Below, in pieces: positions 1 to 9,313 of a DNA stretch of 53,291 bases. The stretch lies in the NCBI GenBank assembly GCA_022340265.1, contig JAJDOH010000254.1, positions 1-53,291 of the forward strand, read 5' to 3'. The notes below the pieces were generated by a model, which had not been told where the DNA came from, did not search any database, and saw nothing but the letters and a program-made list of their open reading frames with translations. The position numbers were made by a program, and so were the translations under genes. Within the stretch, counting starts at the first letter, position 1. Each line of letters starts with the position of its first letter. Source of the stretch: Deltaproteobacteria bacterium. Lineage in GTDB: Bacteria > Desulfobacterota > DSM-4660 > Desulfatiglandales > Desulfatiglandaceae.

Positions 1-154
1 TCCTGAGAACGTGGAAATGGTGATGCCCGGTGACAATGTATCCATGGAAGTTGTACTGATCACACCCATCGCCATGGAGAAGGAATTGCGCTTTGCAATT
101 CGCGAGGGCGGCAGAACCGTCGGCGCCGGTGTCATCAGTGAAATTATTGAATAG
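1..154 (+). CDS. tuf: Elongation factor Tu, C-terminal fragment
   Basis: Only the last 50 codons are present, read from base 2 to the TAG at 152-154; the gene begins upstream of the window. EF-Tu delivers aminoacyl-tRNA to the ribosomal A site. The fragment carries the domain 3 signatures [23 protein letters not shown] and the terminal VISEIIE, which are nearly invariant in bacterial EF-Tu. Its place directly before rpsJ matches the usual rpsL-rpsG-fusA-tuf-rpsJ order, so this is probably the str-operon copy. Only 12 bases separate its stop from the rpsJ start, so co-transcription is likely. Confidence 0.97.
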   Translation, partial: PENVEMVMPGDNVSMEVVLITPIAMEKELRFAIREGGRTVGAGVISEIIE

Positions 155-166
155 GGGAATGTGGGT

Positions 167-478
167 ATGCTAACCAACCAAAAAATCCGGATTCGCCTTA
201 AAGCATACGATTACAAATTGCTGGATCGCGCTGCTCTGGAAATCGTCGATACCGCCAAAGAAACGGGTGCGAGGGTTGCAGGACCGATTCCATTGCCCAC
301 GGTGATCAACAAGTATTGTGTTCTCAGGTCACCCCATGTGAACAAAAAGTCGCGGGAGCAATTTGAAATAAGAACCCATAAGCGGGTCATGGATATATTG
401 GAGCCGACACAGCAGACCGTTGATTCCCTCATGAAGCTTGATCTGGCGGCTGGTGTGGATGTGGAGATCAAGCTGTAG
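167..478 (+). CDS. rpsJ: 30S ribosomal protein S10
   Basis: Small-subunit head protein uS10, also known as NusE in transcription antitermination. The product is 103 residues, the usual length, with the signatures [18 protein letters not shown] and [14 protein letters not shown] chose ATG 167 over the in-frame GTG at 161 because AGGGGA at 153-158 is well spaced from ATG 167 but too close to the GTG, and homologues start at this methionine. It is the first gene of the S10 operon, joined closely to tuf. A palindromic spacer of about 105 bases separates it from rplC. Confidence 0.97.
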   Translation: MLTNQKIRIRLKAYDYKLLDRAALEIVDTAKETGARVAGPIPLPTVINKYCVLRSPHVNKKSREQFEIRTHKRVMDILEPTQQTVDSLMKLDLAAGVDVEIKL

Positions 479-491
479 TGAATTTTAGGTA

Positions 492-520
492 AGACATCCT
501 GAGGGACCCTCAGACATCCT
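492..520 (+). repeat. Palindrome flanked by direct repeats in the rpsJ-rplC spacer
   Basis: CTGAGG and CCTCAG (499-504 and 508-513) form an inverted repeat around GAC. The element is bracketed by two copies of AGACATCCT at 492-500 and 512-520. A second small palindrome, ACCGT-GT-ACGGT, lies at 552-563, just before the rplC ribosome binding site. Both are seen directly. They could be an mRNA regulatory structure or processing site within the S10 operon; no function is established. Confidence 0.5.
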
Positions 521-583
521 TATGAAACGGTTCAAGGATAGTGGTGCGAAAACCGTGTACGGTGATATTGGAGTTTAGTTCTT

Positions 584-1207
584 ATGGTCAACAAGCTTTT
601 TGGCAAGAAAATAGGGATGACAAGGTATTTCCTCGAAGGAGGAAAGAGTGAGCCGGTTACGGTGGTGAAAATTGGTCCCTGTGTTGTGACACAGAAAAAG
701 ACAATTGAGAAAGAAGGCTACAATGCCATTCAGATCGGTTTTGGTCCTAAAGATGAAAAAAGAACCAACAAACCCCTGAAAGGCCATTTTGAAGCGTCCG
801 GCGGTAAGTGCTTCTCTTATCTCAATGAGGTGAGAGTAGATGATGTGGATGCATTTGAATTGGGACAGGAAATCAAGTCCGATATTTTTTCCATCGGTGA
901 TACGGTTCACGTTCGGGGAAAAAGCAAAGGCAGGGGATTTGCGGGCGTCATGAAACGATGGGGATTTAGCGGAGGCAGGAAAACACACGGATCCCGTTCG
1001 CATCGAGTGCCAGGATCAATCGGGTGTAGTGCCGATCCGGCCAGGGTTGTCAAGGGAAGAAAGATGCCCGGAAGGATGGGAAATACCCATGTGACGACCA
1101 AGAATCTGAAAGTGGTTGATATCAGACCGGATATGAATATTTTGCTGTTGAAAGGACCTGTTCCCGGGGCGCCGGGCAACCTTTTGGAGATTGTCAAGGT
1201 TTCATAA
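584..1207 (+). CDS. rplC: 50S ribosomal protein L3
   Basis: uL3, an early-assembly large-subunit protein whose loop reaches toward the peptidyl transferase centre. The product is 207 residues, full length. It shows the N-terminal LFGKKIGMTRYF and the central loop motifs GRGFAGVMKRW, THGSRSHR, PGSIG and PGRMG typical of L3. Start ATG 584 has TTGGAG at 568-573 upstream. It is the second gene of the S10 operon, followed by a spacer of about 100 bases and then rplD. Confidence 0.97.
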   Translation: MVNKLFGKKIGMTRYFLEGGKSEPVTVVKIGPCVVTQKKTIEKEGYNAIQIGFGPKDEKRTNKPLKGHFEASGGKCFSYLNEVRVDDVDAFELGQEIKSDIFSIGDTVHVRGKSKGRGFAGVMKRWGFSGGRKTHGSRSHRVPGSIGCSADPARVVKGRKMPGRMGNTHVTTKNLKVVDIRPDMNILLLKGPVPGAPGNLLEIVKVS

Positions 1208-1306
1208 GGTGAAGGACCAAAATGGGCGGGTTGTCTGATCCGCTCATTGTTATTATGCGGTTGAAATCCAGTTTTTTAAACATAATCATGCAGGCAGGGG
1301 CACCGA

Positions 1307-1930
1307 ATGACTGTCTTGGACGTATATAACTTGCAGAAAGAAAAGGTTTCGGAGGTGGAACTGAACGATGATGTATTTTCGGTTCCCATCAAGAAGCATG
1401 TCCTCCATCAGGTGGTTGTTGCACAACTGGCGGGACATCGATCGGGTACTGCGGCATCAAAGAACAGGGCCGCCGTAAAAGGTTCCAACGCCAAACTTTG
1501 GCGGCAGAAAGGTACCGGAAGGGCGAGGGTCGGAAAAGCTTCATCCCCCACTAGAAAAGGTGGTGGTGTGGCTTTCGGTCCATCACCGCGTAGTTACGAT
1601 CAAAAAGTTGCTAAGAAAGTTCGAAAATCCGCTTTGCGGATGGCACTTACAGATAAGGTGAAATGTGAACAGCTTTTTGTGATAGATGATTTTACGCTTC
1701 CCGAAATCAAAACCAAAGGTTTTGTTGAAGCCATGAATCAGTTTGAGGTCCAAAAGGCGTTGATTGTGACCAACGAAAAGTCGGAGAACCTGGAAAAATC
1801 TTCTAAAAACGTGCCGAAAATAAAGGTGATGCGATCAGAAGGATTGAATGTTTATGACATTCTTAAATATGACACCCTTTTTCTAGAACGGATGGCCGTT
1901 GATAAGATACAGGAGGCATTGGGTTCATAG
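1307..1930 (+). CDS. rplD: 50S ribosomal protein L4
   Basis: uL4, an exit-tunnel constriction protein; in Escherichia coli it also represses the S10 operon. The product is 207 residues, with the tunnel-loop signature KLWRQKGTGRARVGK and GGGVAFGPSPRSY near residues 65-100. ATG 1307 is preceded by CAGGGGC. The stop shares one base with the rplW start at 1930, so the two are translationally coupled. The sequence gives no evidence on whether L4 autoregulation operates here. Confidence 0.97.
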   Translation: MTVLDVYNLQKEKVSEVELNDDVFSVPIKKHVLHQVVVAQLAGHRSGTAASKNRAAVKGSNAKLWRQKGTGRARVGKASSPTRKGGGVAFGPSPRSYDQKVAKKVRKSALRMALTDKVKCEQLFVIDDFTLPEIKTKGFVEAMNQFEVQKALIVTNEKSENLEKSSKNVPKIKVMRSEGLNVYDILKYDTLFLERMAVDKIQEALGS

Positions 1931-2217
1931 TGGATATCTATCAAGTGATCAAAGAGCCGCACATCACGGAAAAAGCCAACCTCCAAAAAGGGGAAGTGAA
2001 CCAAGTCTCATTTAAGGTGCACAAGCAGGCCAATAAGATTGAAATCCGTCAAGCCGTTGAAACGCTATTCAAGGCCAAAGTACTAGATGTGCGGACGATG
2101 AACATGCGTGGTAAAAGCAGGCGAATGGGAAAGCACGTGGGCCGGAAGCCGAATTGGAAAAAAGCTATTGTTCAGCTTGCTCCGGGTGAAAATATCGAGT
2201 TTTTCGAAGGCATGTAA
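1930..2217 (+). CDS. rplW: 50S ribosomal protein L23
   Basis: uL23, at the tunnel exit, is the docking site for trigger factor and signal recognition particle. The product is 95 residues, normal length, with EPHITEKA near the start and the basic loop MRGKSRRMGKHVGRKPNWKKA. It starts with GTG at 1930, overlapping the rplD stop by one base; no other start would give a full-length family N-terminus. It sits between rplD and rplB in canonical order. Confidence 0.95.
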   Translation: MDIYQVIKEPHITEKANLQKGEVNQVSFKVHKQANKIEIRQAVETLFKAKVLDVRTMNMRGKSRRMGKHVGRKPNWKKAIVQLAPGENIEFFEGM

Positions 2218-2280
2218 TCGCAAGAGGCGCAGGGATAAAAGTGATATCAGGTAATTTCAATTTGGGATTCGGAGCAAAGT

Positions 2281-3105
2281 ATGGGCATTAAATCCAGCAA
2301 ACCCACATCTCCAGGCAAGAGATTTCAAACGACATCCACTTTTGAGGAAATAACGCGGAAAGAGCCGGAAAAAAGTCTTTTGAGGTCGCTCAATAAAAAA
2401 GGTGGCAGGAATTCGAATGGCCGTATGACTACCCGGCACAGAGGGGGTGGTCACAAAAGGGCCTATCGTCTTATTGATTTCAAACGGGATAAGGACGGCA
2501 TTCCTGCCAAAGTGGCTGCCATTGAGTATGATCCCAATCGATCTGCGAACATCGCACTTTTGCATTATGTGGATGGCGAAAAACGGTATATTCTTTCCCC
2601 CAAAAATCTTTCTGTGGGGGATATGCTGATGTCCGGGGAAAAGTCCGAAATTCGTATCGGCAATGCACTTCCGCTTGAAATAATTCCTTTGGGAACTCAT
2701 ATTCACAATATAGAATTGAACATTGGACACGGCGGGCAAATGGCAAGAGGTGCCGGCAGCTATTGTCAGTTAATGGCAAAAGAGGGAAGATACGCACAGG
2801 TCAAACTTCCGTCCGGTGAAGTTCGACTGATTCCACTGGCGTGTAAAGCCACCATTGGTCAAGTGGGTAATCTGGAGCATGAAAATATATCCATTGGAAA
2901 AGCCGGCAGGAAAAGATGGCTGGGAAAAAGACCTCATGTGAGGGGCGTCGCCATGAACCCGGTCGACCATCCCCATGGTGGCGGAGAAGGAAAGTCCTCC
3001 GGTGGTCGACACCCGGTAACTCCCTGGGGAGTTCCCACCAAAGGATACAAGACAAGAGTCCGCAAAAGTAGTGACAGATTTATTGTTAAGCGCCGTTCCA
3101 GATAA
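2281..3105 (+). CDS. rplB: 50S ribosomal protein L2
   Basis: uL2, essential for subunit association and near the peptidyl transferase centre. The product is 274 residues, as expected. It carries the C-terminal signature [14 protein letters not shown] with the conserved functional histidine, and RRSR at the end. ATG 2281 has GGAGC about seven bases upstream. The gene lies between rplW and rpsS in S10-operon order. Confidence 0.97.
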   Translation: MGIKSSKPTSPGKRFQTTSTFEEITRKEPEKSLLRSLNKKGGRNSNGRMTTRHRGGGHKRAYRLIDFKRDKDGIPAKVAAIEYDPNRSANIALLHYVDGEKRYILSPKNLSVGDMLMSGEKSEIRIGNALPLEIIPLGTHIHNIELNIGHGGQMARGAGSYCQLMAKEGRYAQVKLPSGEVRLIPLACKATIGQVGNLEHENISIGKAGRKRWLGKRPHVRGVAMNPVDHPHGGGEGKSSGGRHPVTPWGVPTKGYKTRVRKSSDRFIVKRRSR

Positions 3106-3175
3106 GTTTGGTTGGTTTGTAAAAATTTTTTATTGGGACACTTTTAGTAGATAATTGGGAAGAGGAGGAGATGCT

Positions 3176-3457
3176 TTGCCAAGATCTCTCAAAAAAGGGC
3201 CGTTTGTTGATGAGCATTTGCTGAAAAAGGCCGAGCAAGCAAGGGAAACAATGAGTCGTAAGATCATAAAAACCTGGTCTCGCAGGTCTACAGTGCTTCC
3301 AGAATTTGTGGGCCTGACTTTTGCGGTGCACAATGGCAAGAAATTTCTGCCCGTATTTGTTTCAGAGGACATGGTTGGCCACAAATTGGGAGAATTTGCG
3401 CCAACACGCACCTTTTACAGCCATGCAGGAGACAGAAAAAGCAAGCTGAAGGGGTAA
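3176..3457 (+). CDS. rpsS: 30S ribosomal protein S19
   Basis: uS19, a small-subunit head protein in complex with S13 near the A-site finger. From TTG 3176 the product is 93 residues and begins [14 protein letters not shown] right after the initiator, as in the family. An open frame extends back to 3155, but GAGGAGGAG at 3162-3170 sits at proper distance from TTG 3176 and overlaps any earlier start. Core motifs KTWSRRST and [11 protein letters not shown] are present. This is the first of several TTG starts in the cluster. Confidence 0.95.
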   Translation: MPRSLKKGPFVDEHLLKKAEQARETMSRKIIKTWSRRSTVLPEFVGLTFAVHNGKKFLPVFVSEDMVGHKLGEFAPTRTFYSHAGDRKSKLKG

Positions 3458-3559
3458 AGGCATTTCTGAGCATGGGCCAGAAAATTTGATTTTAGCGTTA
3501 TGAAACCAGGAAGACCAAAAACCTGATTTCAGTTGATTGAAAGATTTGTGAGATTGAAT

Positions 3560-3895
3560 ATGGAAATCAAGGCAGTTGCAAGGTTTGTGAGGATCTCTCC
3601 ACAAAAAATCCGTTTGATTATGTCGCAAATTAGGGGAGAGAAGGTTGAAGATGCATTGGGGTTGTTATCCTTTGCACCACAAAAAGGCGCCAAAATCCTC
3701 AAAAAACTGGTCGATTCTGCGGTTGCAAACGCGCAGGAAAATTCGGATATGGATGTGGACAGTCTCTACATTTCAAAGATTTATGCAGATGAAGGTCCAA
3801 CCCATAAGAGATGGCGTCCCAGGGCATTAGGGCGCGCTACGAAAATACTGAAAAGGACCAGCCATTTAACCGTTGTTTTGGATGAGAAATTGTAA
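3560..3895 (+). CDS. rplV: 50S ribosomal protein L22
   Basis: uL22 lines the nascent-peptide exit tunnel. From ATG 3560 the product is 111 residues, the family norm, starting MEIKAVARFVRISPQK. A frame open from 3533 would add nine unusual residues. The tunnel hairpin appears as GPTHKRWRPRALGRATKILKR. The ribosome binding site is weak (GTGAG about ten bases upstream). The gene follows rpsS after about 100 bases and precedes rpsC. Confidence 0.94.
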   Translation: MEIKAVARFVRISPQKIRLIMSQIRGEKVEDALGLLSFAPQKGAKILKKLVDSAVANAQENSDMDVDSLYISKIYADEGPTHKRWRPRALGRATKILKRTSHLTVVLDEKL

Positions 3896-3948
3896 ACTTG
3901 ATGTTGTTTAAGTAGAAAAGGGTCTCTTGAACACGCTGGAGGTGAATA

Positions 3949-4608
3949 TTGGGACAAAAAGTTCATCCAATCAGTTTTAGATTGGGAATTATCAGGAATT
4001 GGGATTCAAGGTGGTATGCTGGAAGTCAGTACGCCACCTTTGTCTACGAAGACTTTAAGATTCGAAAGTTCTTGAAAAAGCGCGTTTATCAGGCGGGCGT
4101 GTCAAAAATTGAGATCGAAAGAGCTGCAAGCAAGGTGCGCATCCGCATGCATACTGCTCGCCCTGGGATTGTGATAGGAAAAAAGGGCGTTGAAATCGAG
4201 AAAACAAAACGAGATCTCGAAAAACTGATCAAACGCGATGTGATCCTTGATATTCAGGAAGTGCGAAAAGCGGAAGTCGATGCCCAATTGGTTGCTGAAA
4301 ATGTTGCCACACAACTGGAACGGAGGGTGGCGTTTCGGCGGGCCATGAAAAAAAGTGTGACTTCCGCCCTGCGTTTCGGTGCCCAGGGTATAAAAATTGC
4401 CTGCGCCGGCAGGTTGGGCGGCGCGGAGATGGCACGAAGGGAATGGTACAGGGAAGGCCGTGTGCCGCTTCACACAATCCGGGCGGATATTGATTACGGA
4501 TTCGCGCAGGCGTATACAACTTATGGTGTTATTGGTGTAAAAGTAACGATTTTTAAGGGCGAAATCTTGCCTGAAAAGAAACAGAAAGTAGGAAGATCTG
4601 ATGCTTAG
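3949..4608 (+). CDS. rpsC: 30S ribosomal protein S3
   Basis: uS3, at the mRNA entry channel, contributes to mRNA unwinding. The product is 219 residues, with N-terminal [13 protein letters not shown], a KH domain near residues 38-107 including [10 protein letters not shown], and the C-terminal [20 protein letters not shown]. It starts with TTG at 3949, preceded by GGAGGTG at 3938-3944. Its last eight bases overlap the rplP start at 4601, indicating translational coupling. Confidence 0.97.
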   Translation: MGQKVHPISFRLGIIRNWDSRWYAGSQYATFVYEDFKIRKFLKKRVYQAGVSKIEIERAASKVRIRMHTARPGIVIGKKGVEIEKTKRDLEKLIKRDVILDIQEVRKAEVDAQLVAENVATQLERRVAFRRAMKKSVTSALRFGAQGIKIACAGRLGGAEMARREWYREGRVPLHTIRADIDYGFAQAYTTYGVIGVKVTIFKGEILPEKKQKVGRSDA

Positions 4609-5011
4609 CCCAAAAAAAGTCAAGTATCGAAAAAGGCAGAAGGGCCGCACCAAAGGAAAGGCGATGCGGGGTGGTACACTTGATTTCGGCGAGTTTGGAT
4701 TGCAGGCGACGGAGTGTGGCCTGATGTCTGCTCAGCAGATCGAATCTGCCAGGATCGCGGTAACCCGGCATGTGAAGCGTGGTGGCAAAGTGTGGATCAG
4801 GATTTTCCCAGACAAACCGGTTGGGAAAAAACCACTTGAAACCAGGATGGGAAAAGGAAAAGGTGCACCGGATGGCTGGGTTGCCGTTGTCAAGCCAGGT
4901 CGCATTCTGTACGAACTCGAAGGTGTCTCAAAGGAAGTGGCTGATGAAGCCTTTCGCCTTGCTGGACACAAACTCCCTTTTGCCACCAGATTCGTCAGCA
5001 GGAGAGGATAA
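4601..5011 (+). CDS. rplP: 50S ribosomal protein L16
   Basis: uL16 contacts the A-site tRNA region and helps late large-subunit assembly. The product is 136 residues, full length, with [23 protein letters not shown] and the conserved loop [24 protein letters not shown] 4601 lies inside the end of rpsC; its likely ribosome binding site, GTAGGAAG, is in the rpsC coding sequence. rpmC starts three bases after its stop codon. Confidence 0.97.
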   Translation: MLSPKKVKYRKRQKGRTKGKAMRGGTLDFGEFGLQATECGLMSAQQIESARIAVTRHVKRGGKVWIRIFPDKPVGKKPLETRMGKGKGAPDGWVAVVKPGRILYELEGVSKEVADEAFRLAGHKLPFATRFVSRRG

Positions 5012-5014
5012 ATC

Positions 5015-5218
5015 ATGAAGGCCACGGAACTTAGAGAACTGAGCCTTGAAGAGCTTAAAGAGCGGGAAAAAGAAACGGGGCAGGAAATCTTTAACCTGCG
5101 GTTTCAAAAGGCCACCGGACAGCTGGGTAACACGGCCATGATACAGAAGACCAAGAAAAATTTGGCGCGTGTAAAGACGGTGATCAGGCAAATGGAAATT
5201 ACTGGTGCTAGCAAATAA
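5015..5218 (+). CDS. rpmC: 50S ribosomal protein L29
   Basis: uL29 sits at the tunnel exit beside L23. It is 67 residues, mostly helical, with [14 protein letters not shown] at the start and the family motif [24 protein letters not shown] 5015 is preceded by AGGAGAGG at the end of rplP. rpsQ follows after about a dozen bases. The position between L16 and S17 is canonical. Confidence 0.96.
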   Translation: MKATELRELSLEELKEREKETGQEIFNLRFQKATGQLGNTAMIQKTKKNLARVKTVIRQMEITGASK

Positions 5219-5230
5219 CGTGAGGGTGTG

Positions 5231-5497
5231 ATGGCAGAGCGAGGGCAGCAAAAAAAACTGGTTGGCACGGTTACAAGTAATCAAGCAGACAAAACCGTTT
5301 TGGTAATGGTTGAGCGGCTGACGAAACATATGACCTATGGAAAGTACATTCGCAAGCGGTCCAAATATATGGCCCATGACCCCCAAAACAGTTGTGATAT
5401 TGGTGATAAAGTAAGAATCGTTGAAAGCCGTCCCATCAGCAAACGCAAAAGGTGGGCTGTAGCGGATATTATCGAGAAGGGGAATATTGCGGTTTAG
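5231..5497 (+). CDS. rpsQ: 30S ribosomal protein S17
   Basis: uS17, a primary 16S rRNA-binding protein with an OB fold. From ATG 5231 the product is 88 residues, with KLVGTVTSNQADKTV and HDPQNSCDIGDKVRI, the S17 hallmark. A GTG at 5228 directly before the ATG is also in frame; ATG is preferred by spacing to TGAGGG at 5221-5226. It completes the S10 operon order before rplN. Confidence 0.95.
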   Translation: MAERGQQKKLVGTVTSNQADKTVLVMVERLTKHMTYGKYIRKRSKYMAHDPQNSCDIGDKVRIVESRPISKRKRWAVADIIEKGNIAV

Positions 5498-5531
5498 TAT
5501 TTCGCGATATTGATCCATCGGAGCTGAGCAG

Positions 5532-5900
5532 ATGATACAGACTGAAACAAGATTAAGAATTGCTGATAATTCCGGAGCCAAGGTTGTCTCCTGTATAAAG
5601 GTTTTGGGTGGATCCAAAAGGCGGTATGCATATGTCGGAGATATCATCGTCGTGGCTGTTAAAGAGGCAATGCCCAATTCCAAAGTGAAGAAAGGCGACG
5701 TGGTAAAAGCTGTAATCGTCAGAACGGCGAAGGAGATCAGAAGGTCTGATGGATCTCATATTAAATTTGACGATAACTCCGCAGTCTTGATCAACCAGCA
5801 GAGTGAACCGATCGGCACGAGAATTTTCGGACCGGTTGCAAGAGAATTAAGGGGTAAGAATTTTATGAAAATTATTTCTCTTGCTCCGGAGGTTCTTTAA
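5532..5900 (+). CDS. rplN: 50S ribosomal protein L14
   Basis: uL14 forms an intersubunit bridge and is the binding site of the silencing factor RsfS. The product is 122 residues, full length, with [31 protein letters not shown] and the terminal [15 protein letters not shown] 5532 has CGGAG upstream. It marks the beginning of the spc-type gene order within one continuous cluster. Confidence 0.97.
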   Translation: MIQTETRLRIADNSGAKVVSCIKVLGGSKRRYAYVGDIIVVAVKEAMPNSKVKKGDVVKAVIVRTAKEIRRSDGSHIKFDDNSAVLINQQSEPIGTRIFGPVARELRGKNFMKIISLAPEVL

Positions 5901-5956
5901 AAGTTGGAAGATTTCTTTTTTGCGGGACTCGGAATTATTTTGCAGGAGTAATTGGC

Positions 5957-6286
5957 GTGCGGAAAAAACATCCTAGAATAAAGAAAAATGACAAGGTCAT
6001 TGTGCTTGTTGGAAAAGAAAAAGGGAAGATCGGCACGGTTTTGAGGGTAGATGTTGATAAGGAAAGATTGATTGTTGAAAAAGTCAACATGATCAAACGG
6101 CATTCCAAGCCGAACCCGCAGATGGGACAAGGTGGCATTGTTGAAAAGGAAGCACCTCTTAAGATTTCAAACGTGATGCTTGTCTGTGACAAATGCGCTG
6201 AACCGTCGCGAATCGGAAAAAGTGTCCTGGAGGACGGGTCGAGAGTGCGCGTCTGCAAAAAATGCGGAGAGCCTTTGGATAAGTAG
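5957..6286 (+). CDS. rplX: 50S ribosomal protein L24, four-cysteine form
   Basis: uL24, an assembly initiator with a KOW motif (KNDKVIVLVGKEKGKIGTV, residues 10-28). The product is 109 residues. It starts with GTG at 5957 after GCAGGAG at 5942-5948. The C-terminal part carries two CxxC pairs, C77/C80 and C100/C103, likely a zinc site, as found in part of the L24 family. The paired cysteines and C-terminal motif IGKSVLEDGSRVRVCKKCG argue for an intact zinc-binding form. Confidence 0.95.
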   Translation: MRKKHPRIKKNDKVIVLVGKEKGKIGTVLRVDVDKERLIVEKVNMIKRHSKPNPQMGQGGIVEKEAPLKISNVMLVCDKCAEPSRIGKSVLEDGSRVRVCKKCGEPLDK

Positions 6287-6400
6287 GCGGGGGATTGCGT
6301 TACGTGGGCGTTGCCTTGAATCTCTTCTTCGGTGCTGAGATTCAACCGAATTTTCTCAGGGTTCGAAAAAACTGAGCCTGAAACCTTGGAGGGTTAATCG

Positions 6401-6940
6401 TTGTCTCGATTGAAGGAAAAATACAATTCTGAAGTGGTGCCGGCTTTGATAAATGAGTTTAAATATTCAAGCAGAATGGCGGTACCTCGAATTCAAAAAG
6501 TCGTGCTGAACATGGGGCTGGGTGAGGCGATCCAGAACATAAAAGTCCTTGATGCCGGGGTCAATGAACTGGGTCTAATTGCCGGTCAAAAGGCGGTTGT
6601 GACCAAAGCCAGAAAATCTATCGCCGGTTTCAAACTGAGAGAAGGGATGCCCATCGGATGTATGGTAACCCTGAGGCGGGGTCGCATGTATGATTTTCTG
6701 GATAAACTTTTTAATGCTTCACTGGCACGTGTGCGCGATTTTCGGGGAATCAAAGGAAAAGTTTTTGATGGCAGAGGGAATTGCAGCATCGGCATAAAGG
6801 AATTTATTGTTTTTCCTGAGATCGACTACGACAAGGTTGATAAGATGAAAGGCTTGAACATTAGTATTGTCACCACGGCTGAAACGGATGAAGAGAGTCG
6901 GTTTATGCTGAAGCTTTTGGGGATGCCTTTCCGGAACTAA
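6401..6940 (+). CDS. rplE: 50S ribosomal protein L5
   Basis: uL5, a 5S rRNA-binding protein of the central protuberance that touches P-site tRNA. The product is 179 residues, with [36 protein letters not shown] and FPEIDYD, all typical. It starts with TTG 6401, preceded by GGAGGG at 6388-6393. The 114-base spacer before it holds no gene. rpsN follows closely. Confidence 0.97.
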   Translation: MSRLKEKYNSEVVPALINEFKYSSRMAVPRIQKVVLNMGLGEAIQNIKVLDAGVNELGLIAGQKAVVTKARKSIAGFKLREGMPIGCMVTLRRGRMYDFLDKLFNASLARVRDFRGIKGKVFDGRGNCSIGIKEFIVFPEIDYDKVDKMKGLNISIVTTAETDEESRFMLKLLGMPFRN

Positions 6941-6968
6941 AGCTGTTTTATTGAATGAGGGGGTTATT

Positions 6969-7154
6969 TTGGCTAGGAAGTCGCTGATTGTAAAAGCCCA
7001 AAGGAAACCAAAGTTTTCCAGTCGTCAGTACAATCGTTGTCCGATATGTGGACGGCGAAGGGCCTATTTAAGGAAATTTGGGCTTTGCCGAATCTGTTTC
7101 AGGAGCATGGCCTCAAGAGGAGAACTCCCTGGGGTGGTTAAATCGAGTTGGTAG
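6969..7154 (+). CDS. rpsN: 30S ribosomal protein S14, zinc type
   Basis: uS14 of the 30S head. From TTG 6969 the product is 61 residues, the short zinc-binding form, with C24/C27 and C40/C43 (CPIC and CRIC). The frame is open from 6951, but GAGGGGG at 6957-6963 sets the start at TTG 6969, and the result begins [15 protein letters not shown] as in homologues. The sequence ends with the usual GVVKSSW. The cysteine form depends on zinc; no cysteine-free paralogue is in the window. Confidence 0.95.
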   Translation: MARKSLIVKAQRKPKFSSRQYNRCPICGRRRAYLRKFGLCRICFRSMASRGELPGVVKSSW

Positions 7155-7171
7155 ATTTTGTAATTTTGCAG

Positions 7172-7192
7172 CCCGGCATCTTTCGGTCCGGG
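7172..7192 (+). repeat. Hairpin in the rpsN-rpsH spacer
   Basis: CCCGG at 7172-7176 pairs with CCGGG at 7188-7192 around an 11-base loop, in the 66-base spacer before rpsH. It has no T tract and is not a terminator. It might be an RNA-binding or processing structure; S8 autoregulates in enterobacteria, but I see no specific match to that site. Confidence 0.4.
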
Positions 7193-7220
7193 TCATGATA
7201 ATCAGGGGGCGAAGTGAATA

Positions 7221-7619
7221 ATGAGTATGACGGATCCGGTTGCTGATATGCTGACGCGTATTCGAAACGCGTTGCGGGCAGCACATGAAATTGTTAATAT
7301 TCCAAGTTCCACGTTGAAAATCAATTTGGCCAATGTTCTCAAGGCGGAGGGGTATATCAAGAATCTCCGAATCATTTCAGATGGCCAGCACCGATACATC
7401 AGGCTATTTTTGAAATTTGACAAGAACGGCGTTCCCGTTATTGAAGGACTGAAGCGGATTAGCAAGCCAAGTTGCCGTGTTTATGCGGGTTATGATAAAA
7501 TCCCGGAAGTGTTGAACGGGTACGGCGTGAACATCGTGTCCACCTCTAAAGGGATCATGACGGATCGAGAAGCGCGGAAACAAAAAGTGGGTGGGGAAAT
7601 TCTCTGCGCTGTTTGGTAG
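7221..7619 (+). CDS. rpsH: 30S ribosomal protein S8
   Basis: uS8, a primary 16S rRNA binder and translational repressor of the spc operon in enterobacteria. The product is 132 residues, with [15 protein letters not shown], a central part matching the family and the C-terminal [29 protein letters not shown] 7221 follows AGGGGGCGAAG. It begins MSM; the second methionine at 7227 is an equally possible start. A small hairpin lies in the spacer upstream. Confidence 0.97.
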   Translation: MSMTDPVADMLTRIRNALRAAHEIVNIPSSTLKINLANVLKAEGYIKNLRIISDGQHRYIRLFLKFDKNGVPVIEGLKRISKPSCRVYAGYDKIPEVLNGYGVNIVSTSKGIMTDREARKQKVGGEILCAVW

Positions 7620-7661
7620 TTCCCACAGATATCATAAAATGCAAAAGTCCGGAGGTTTTTG

Positions 7662-8201
7662 ATGTCACGCATAGGTAAACGGCCCATCCCCATAACAAAG
7701 GATGTTGAAGTCAAATTGGATGGCGATACGGTGACCGTAAAAGGGCCGAAAGGCGTTCTTCAGCGCCGCATACATGATAAGGTCAGTATCGAGATTAATG
7801 ATGATAATCTCCTGCTTTCGCCGAACGACGACCACAGAGAAACGCGGGCGCTTCACGGCCTTTATGGTGCGCTTATTTTGAACATGGTCACCGGTGTGAC
7901 CAAAGGGTTTGAAAAGGCCTTGGAAATCGTGGGCGTTGGATACCGGGCTGAAGTTAACGGTAGAACAGCCATATTTAACCTGGGATATTCGAATCCCATT
8001 CATTTCGAACTCCCAGACGGCATCGATGCAAGTATCGATAAGAATAAGGTTATGTTGTCGGGGATTGATAAAGAGTTATTGGGCAGAACAGCAGCCAAAA
8101 TCCGAAGTTTGCGAAAACCTGAGCCTTACAAAGGTAAAGGGGTGAAATATGTGGATGAAATGATTCGGAGAAAAGCGGGCAAGGCTGGAGCTGCCAAATA
8201 A
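7662..8201 (+). CDS. rplF: 50S ribosomal protein L6
   Basis: uL6 binds 23S rRNA near the factor-binding site. From ATG 7662 the product is 179 residues, with SRIGKRPIPI at the start and the C-terminal signature GRTAAKIRSLRKPEPYKGKGVKY. A TTG immediately before is in frame, but GGAGG at 7651-7655 fits ATG better. The gene lies between rpsH and rplR in spc order. Confidence 0.97.
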   Translation: MSRIGKRPIPITKDVEVKLDGDTVTVKGPKGVLQRRIHDKVSIEINDDNLLLSPNDDHRETRALHGLYGALILNMVTGVTKGFEKALEIVGVGYRAEVNGRTAIFNLGYSNPIHFELPDGIDASIDKNKVMLSGIDKELLGRTAAKIRSLRKPEPYKGKGVKYVDEMIRRKAGKAGAAK

Positions 8202-8238
8202 TAAAGATCGCACGAACAAGAGTGAAAGGGTTGCCGAA

Positions 8239-8607
8239 ATGGGTGCCGAAAGTAGTGGAAATAGAAGAATTAAACGTAAAATGCGTGTTAGAAAACGCGT
8301 CAAAGGTAGCTCGGAGAGGCCTCGGTTATGTGTTTTCAGGAGCGCAAAGCATATCTATGCGCAATTGATTGATGATACGACAAGTCGAACGCTGGTTGCA
8401 GTTTCTTCTTTGTCAAAGGATCTGGCGTCTGATATTGGCGGGAACGGTGGCAACAAAAAAGGCGCCGCTGTCGTGGGCAAGGCCATTGGGGCTGCTGCCC
8501 TTGCGAAAGGGATAAAGAAAATTTCGTTTGATCGAAATGGCTTTTTGTATCATGGACGTGTGGAATCTCTGTCAAAAGCAGCGAGGGAAAGTGGTCTTCA
8601 CTTCTGA
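8239..8607 (+). CDS. rplR: 50S ribosomal protein L18
   Basis: uL18 binds 5S rRNA in the central protuberance. The product is 122 residues, with a basic N-terminus, ERPRLCVFRSAKHIYAQLIDD, and the C-terminal FDRNGFLYHGRVESLSKAARESGLHF. ATG 8239 has GAAAGGG upstream. The 116-base spacer to rpsE holds nothing recognisable beyond the rpsE ribosome binding site. Confidence 0.97.
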   Translation: MGAESSGNRRIKRKMRVRKRVKGSSERPRLCVFRSAKHIYAQLIDDTTSRTLVAVSSLSKDLASDIGGNGGNKKGAAVVGKAIGAAALAKGIKKISFDRNGFLYHGRVESLSKAARESGLHF

Positions 8608-8723
8608 TGCGGCCGGTCTGGAGACAGATGCAAGAAAGGGTTTTGGGGTTCCTCATTCACTTTGAAAAAATGGATATGCGGGACATAAATGCGGTTACTG
8701 ACAAAAGGTAGGGGAGAATTCCA

Positions 8724-9245
8724 TTGTTTGAAGGAGATGATGAAGTTCAGCTAATTGAAAAGGTGGTACACATCAACCGAGTGGCAAAGGTTGTAAAAGG
8801 TGGCCGGCGGTTCAGTTTCAGTGCCATTGTTGTAGTAGGTGATGGCAATGGGGCGGTTGGGTTTGGACTTGGAAAAGCAAATCAGGTACCTGAAGCGATC
8901 AGAAAAGGTATTGAAAGGGCGAGAAAAGATATGACCCCCGTCAGTTTGCATGAGTCCTCCATCCCCTATGAGATTGTTGGAAAATGGGGTGCGGGTCGTG
9001 TTCTTCTAAAGCCGGCAGGGCCTGGTACGGGACTGATTGCCGGCGGTGGGGTCCGTGCAGTCCTAGAGGCGGCAGGCGTACAGAACATTCTTACAAAATG
9101 TCTGGGTTCCCATAACGCACATAATATCGTAAAAGCAACCATAAAGGGATTAAGGTCGCTACGGGATCCGGTGGAAATCATGGCCCGACGGGGCAAGGTT
9201 TTAGAAACCGGGAGCGATGGGCCCGAGGATGCGACGGTTCAATAA
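8724..9245 (+). CDS. rpsE: 30S ribosomal protein S5
   Basis: uS5, a fidelity protein at the mRNA entry side. The product is 173 residues, with [38 protein letters not shown] and [12 protein letters not shown], all standard. It starts with TTG 8724, preceded by GGTAGGGGAG. Its stop is close to the rpmD region, and translation is probably continuous. Confidence 0.97.
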   Translation: MFEGDDEVQLIEKVVHINRVAKVVKGGRRFSFSAIVVVGDGNGAVGFGLGKANQVPEAIRKGIERARKDMTPVSLHESSIPYEIVGKWGAGRVLLKPAGPGTGLIAGGGVRAVLEAAGVQNILTKCLGSHNAHNIVKATIKGLRSLRDPVEIMARRGKVLETGSDGPEDATVQ

Positions 9246-9313
9246 ATTTGAATAATGGAAATGGGTTAACAATTGAATTTGTTTCCAATGCTTTTGTAAG
9301 TGAGCCTGAAATT

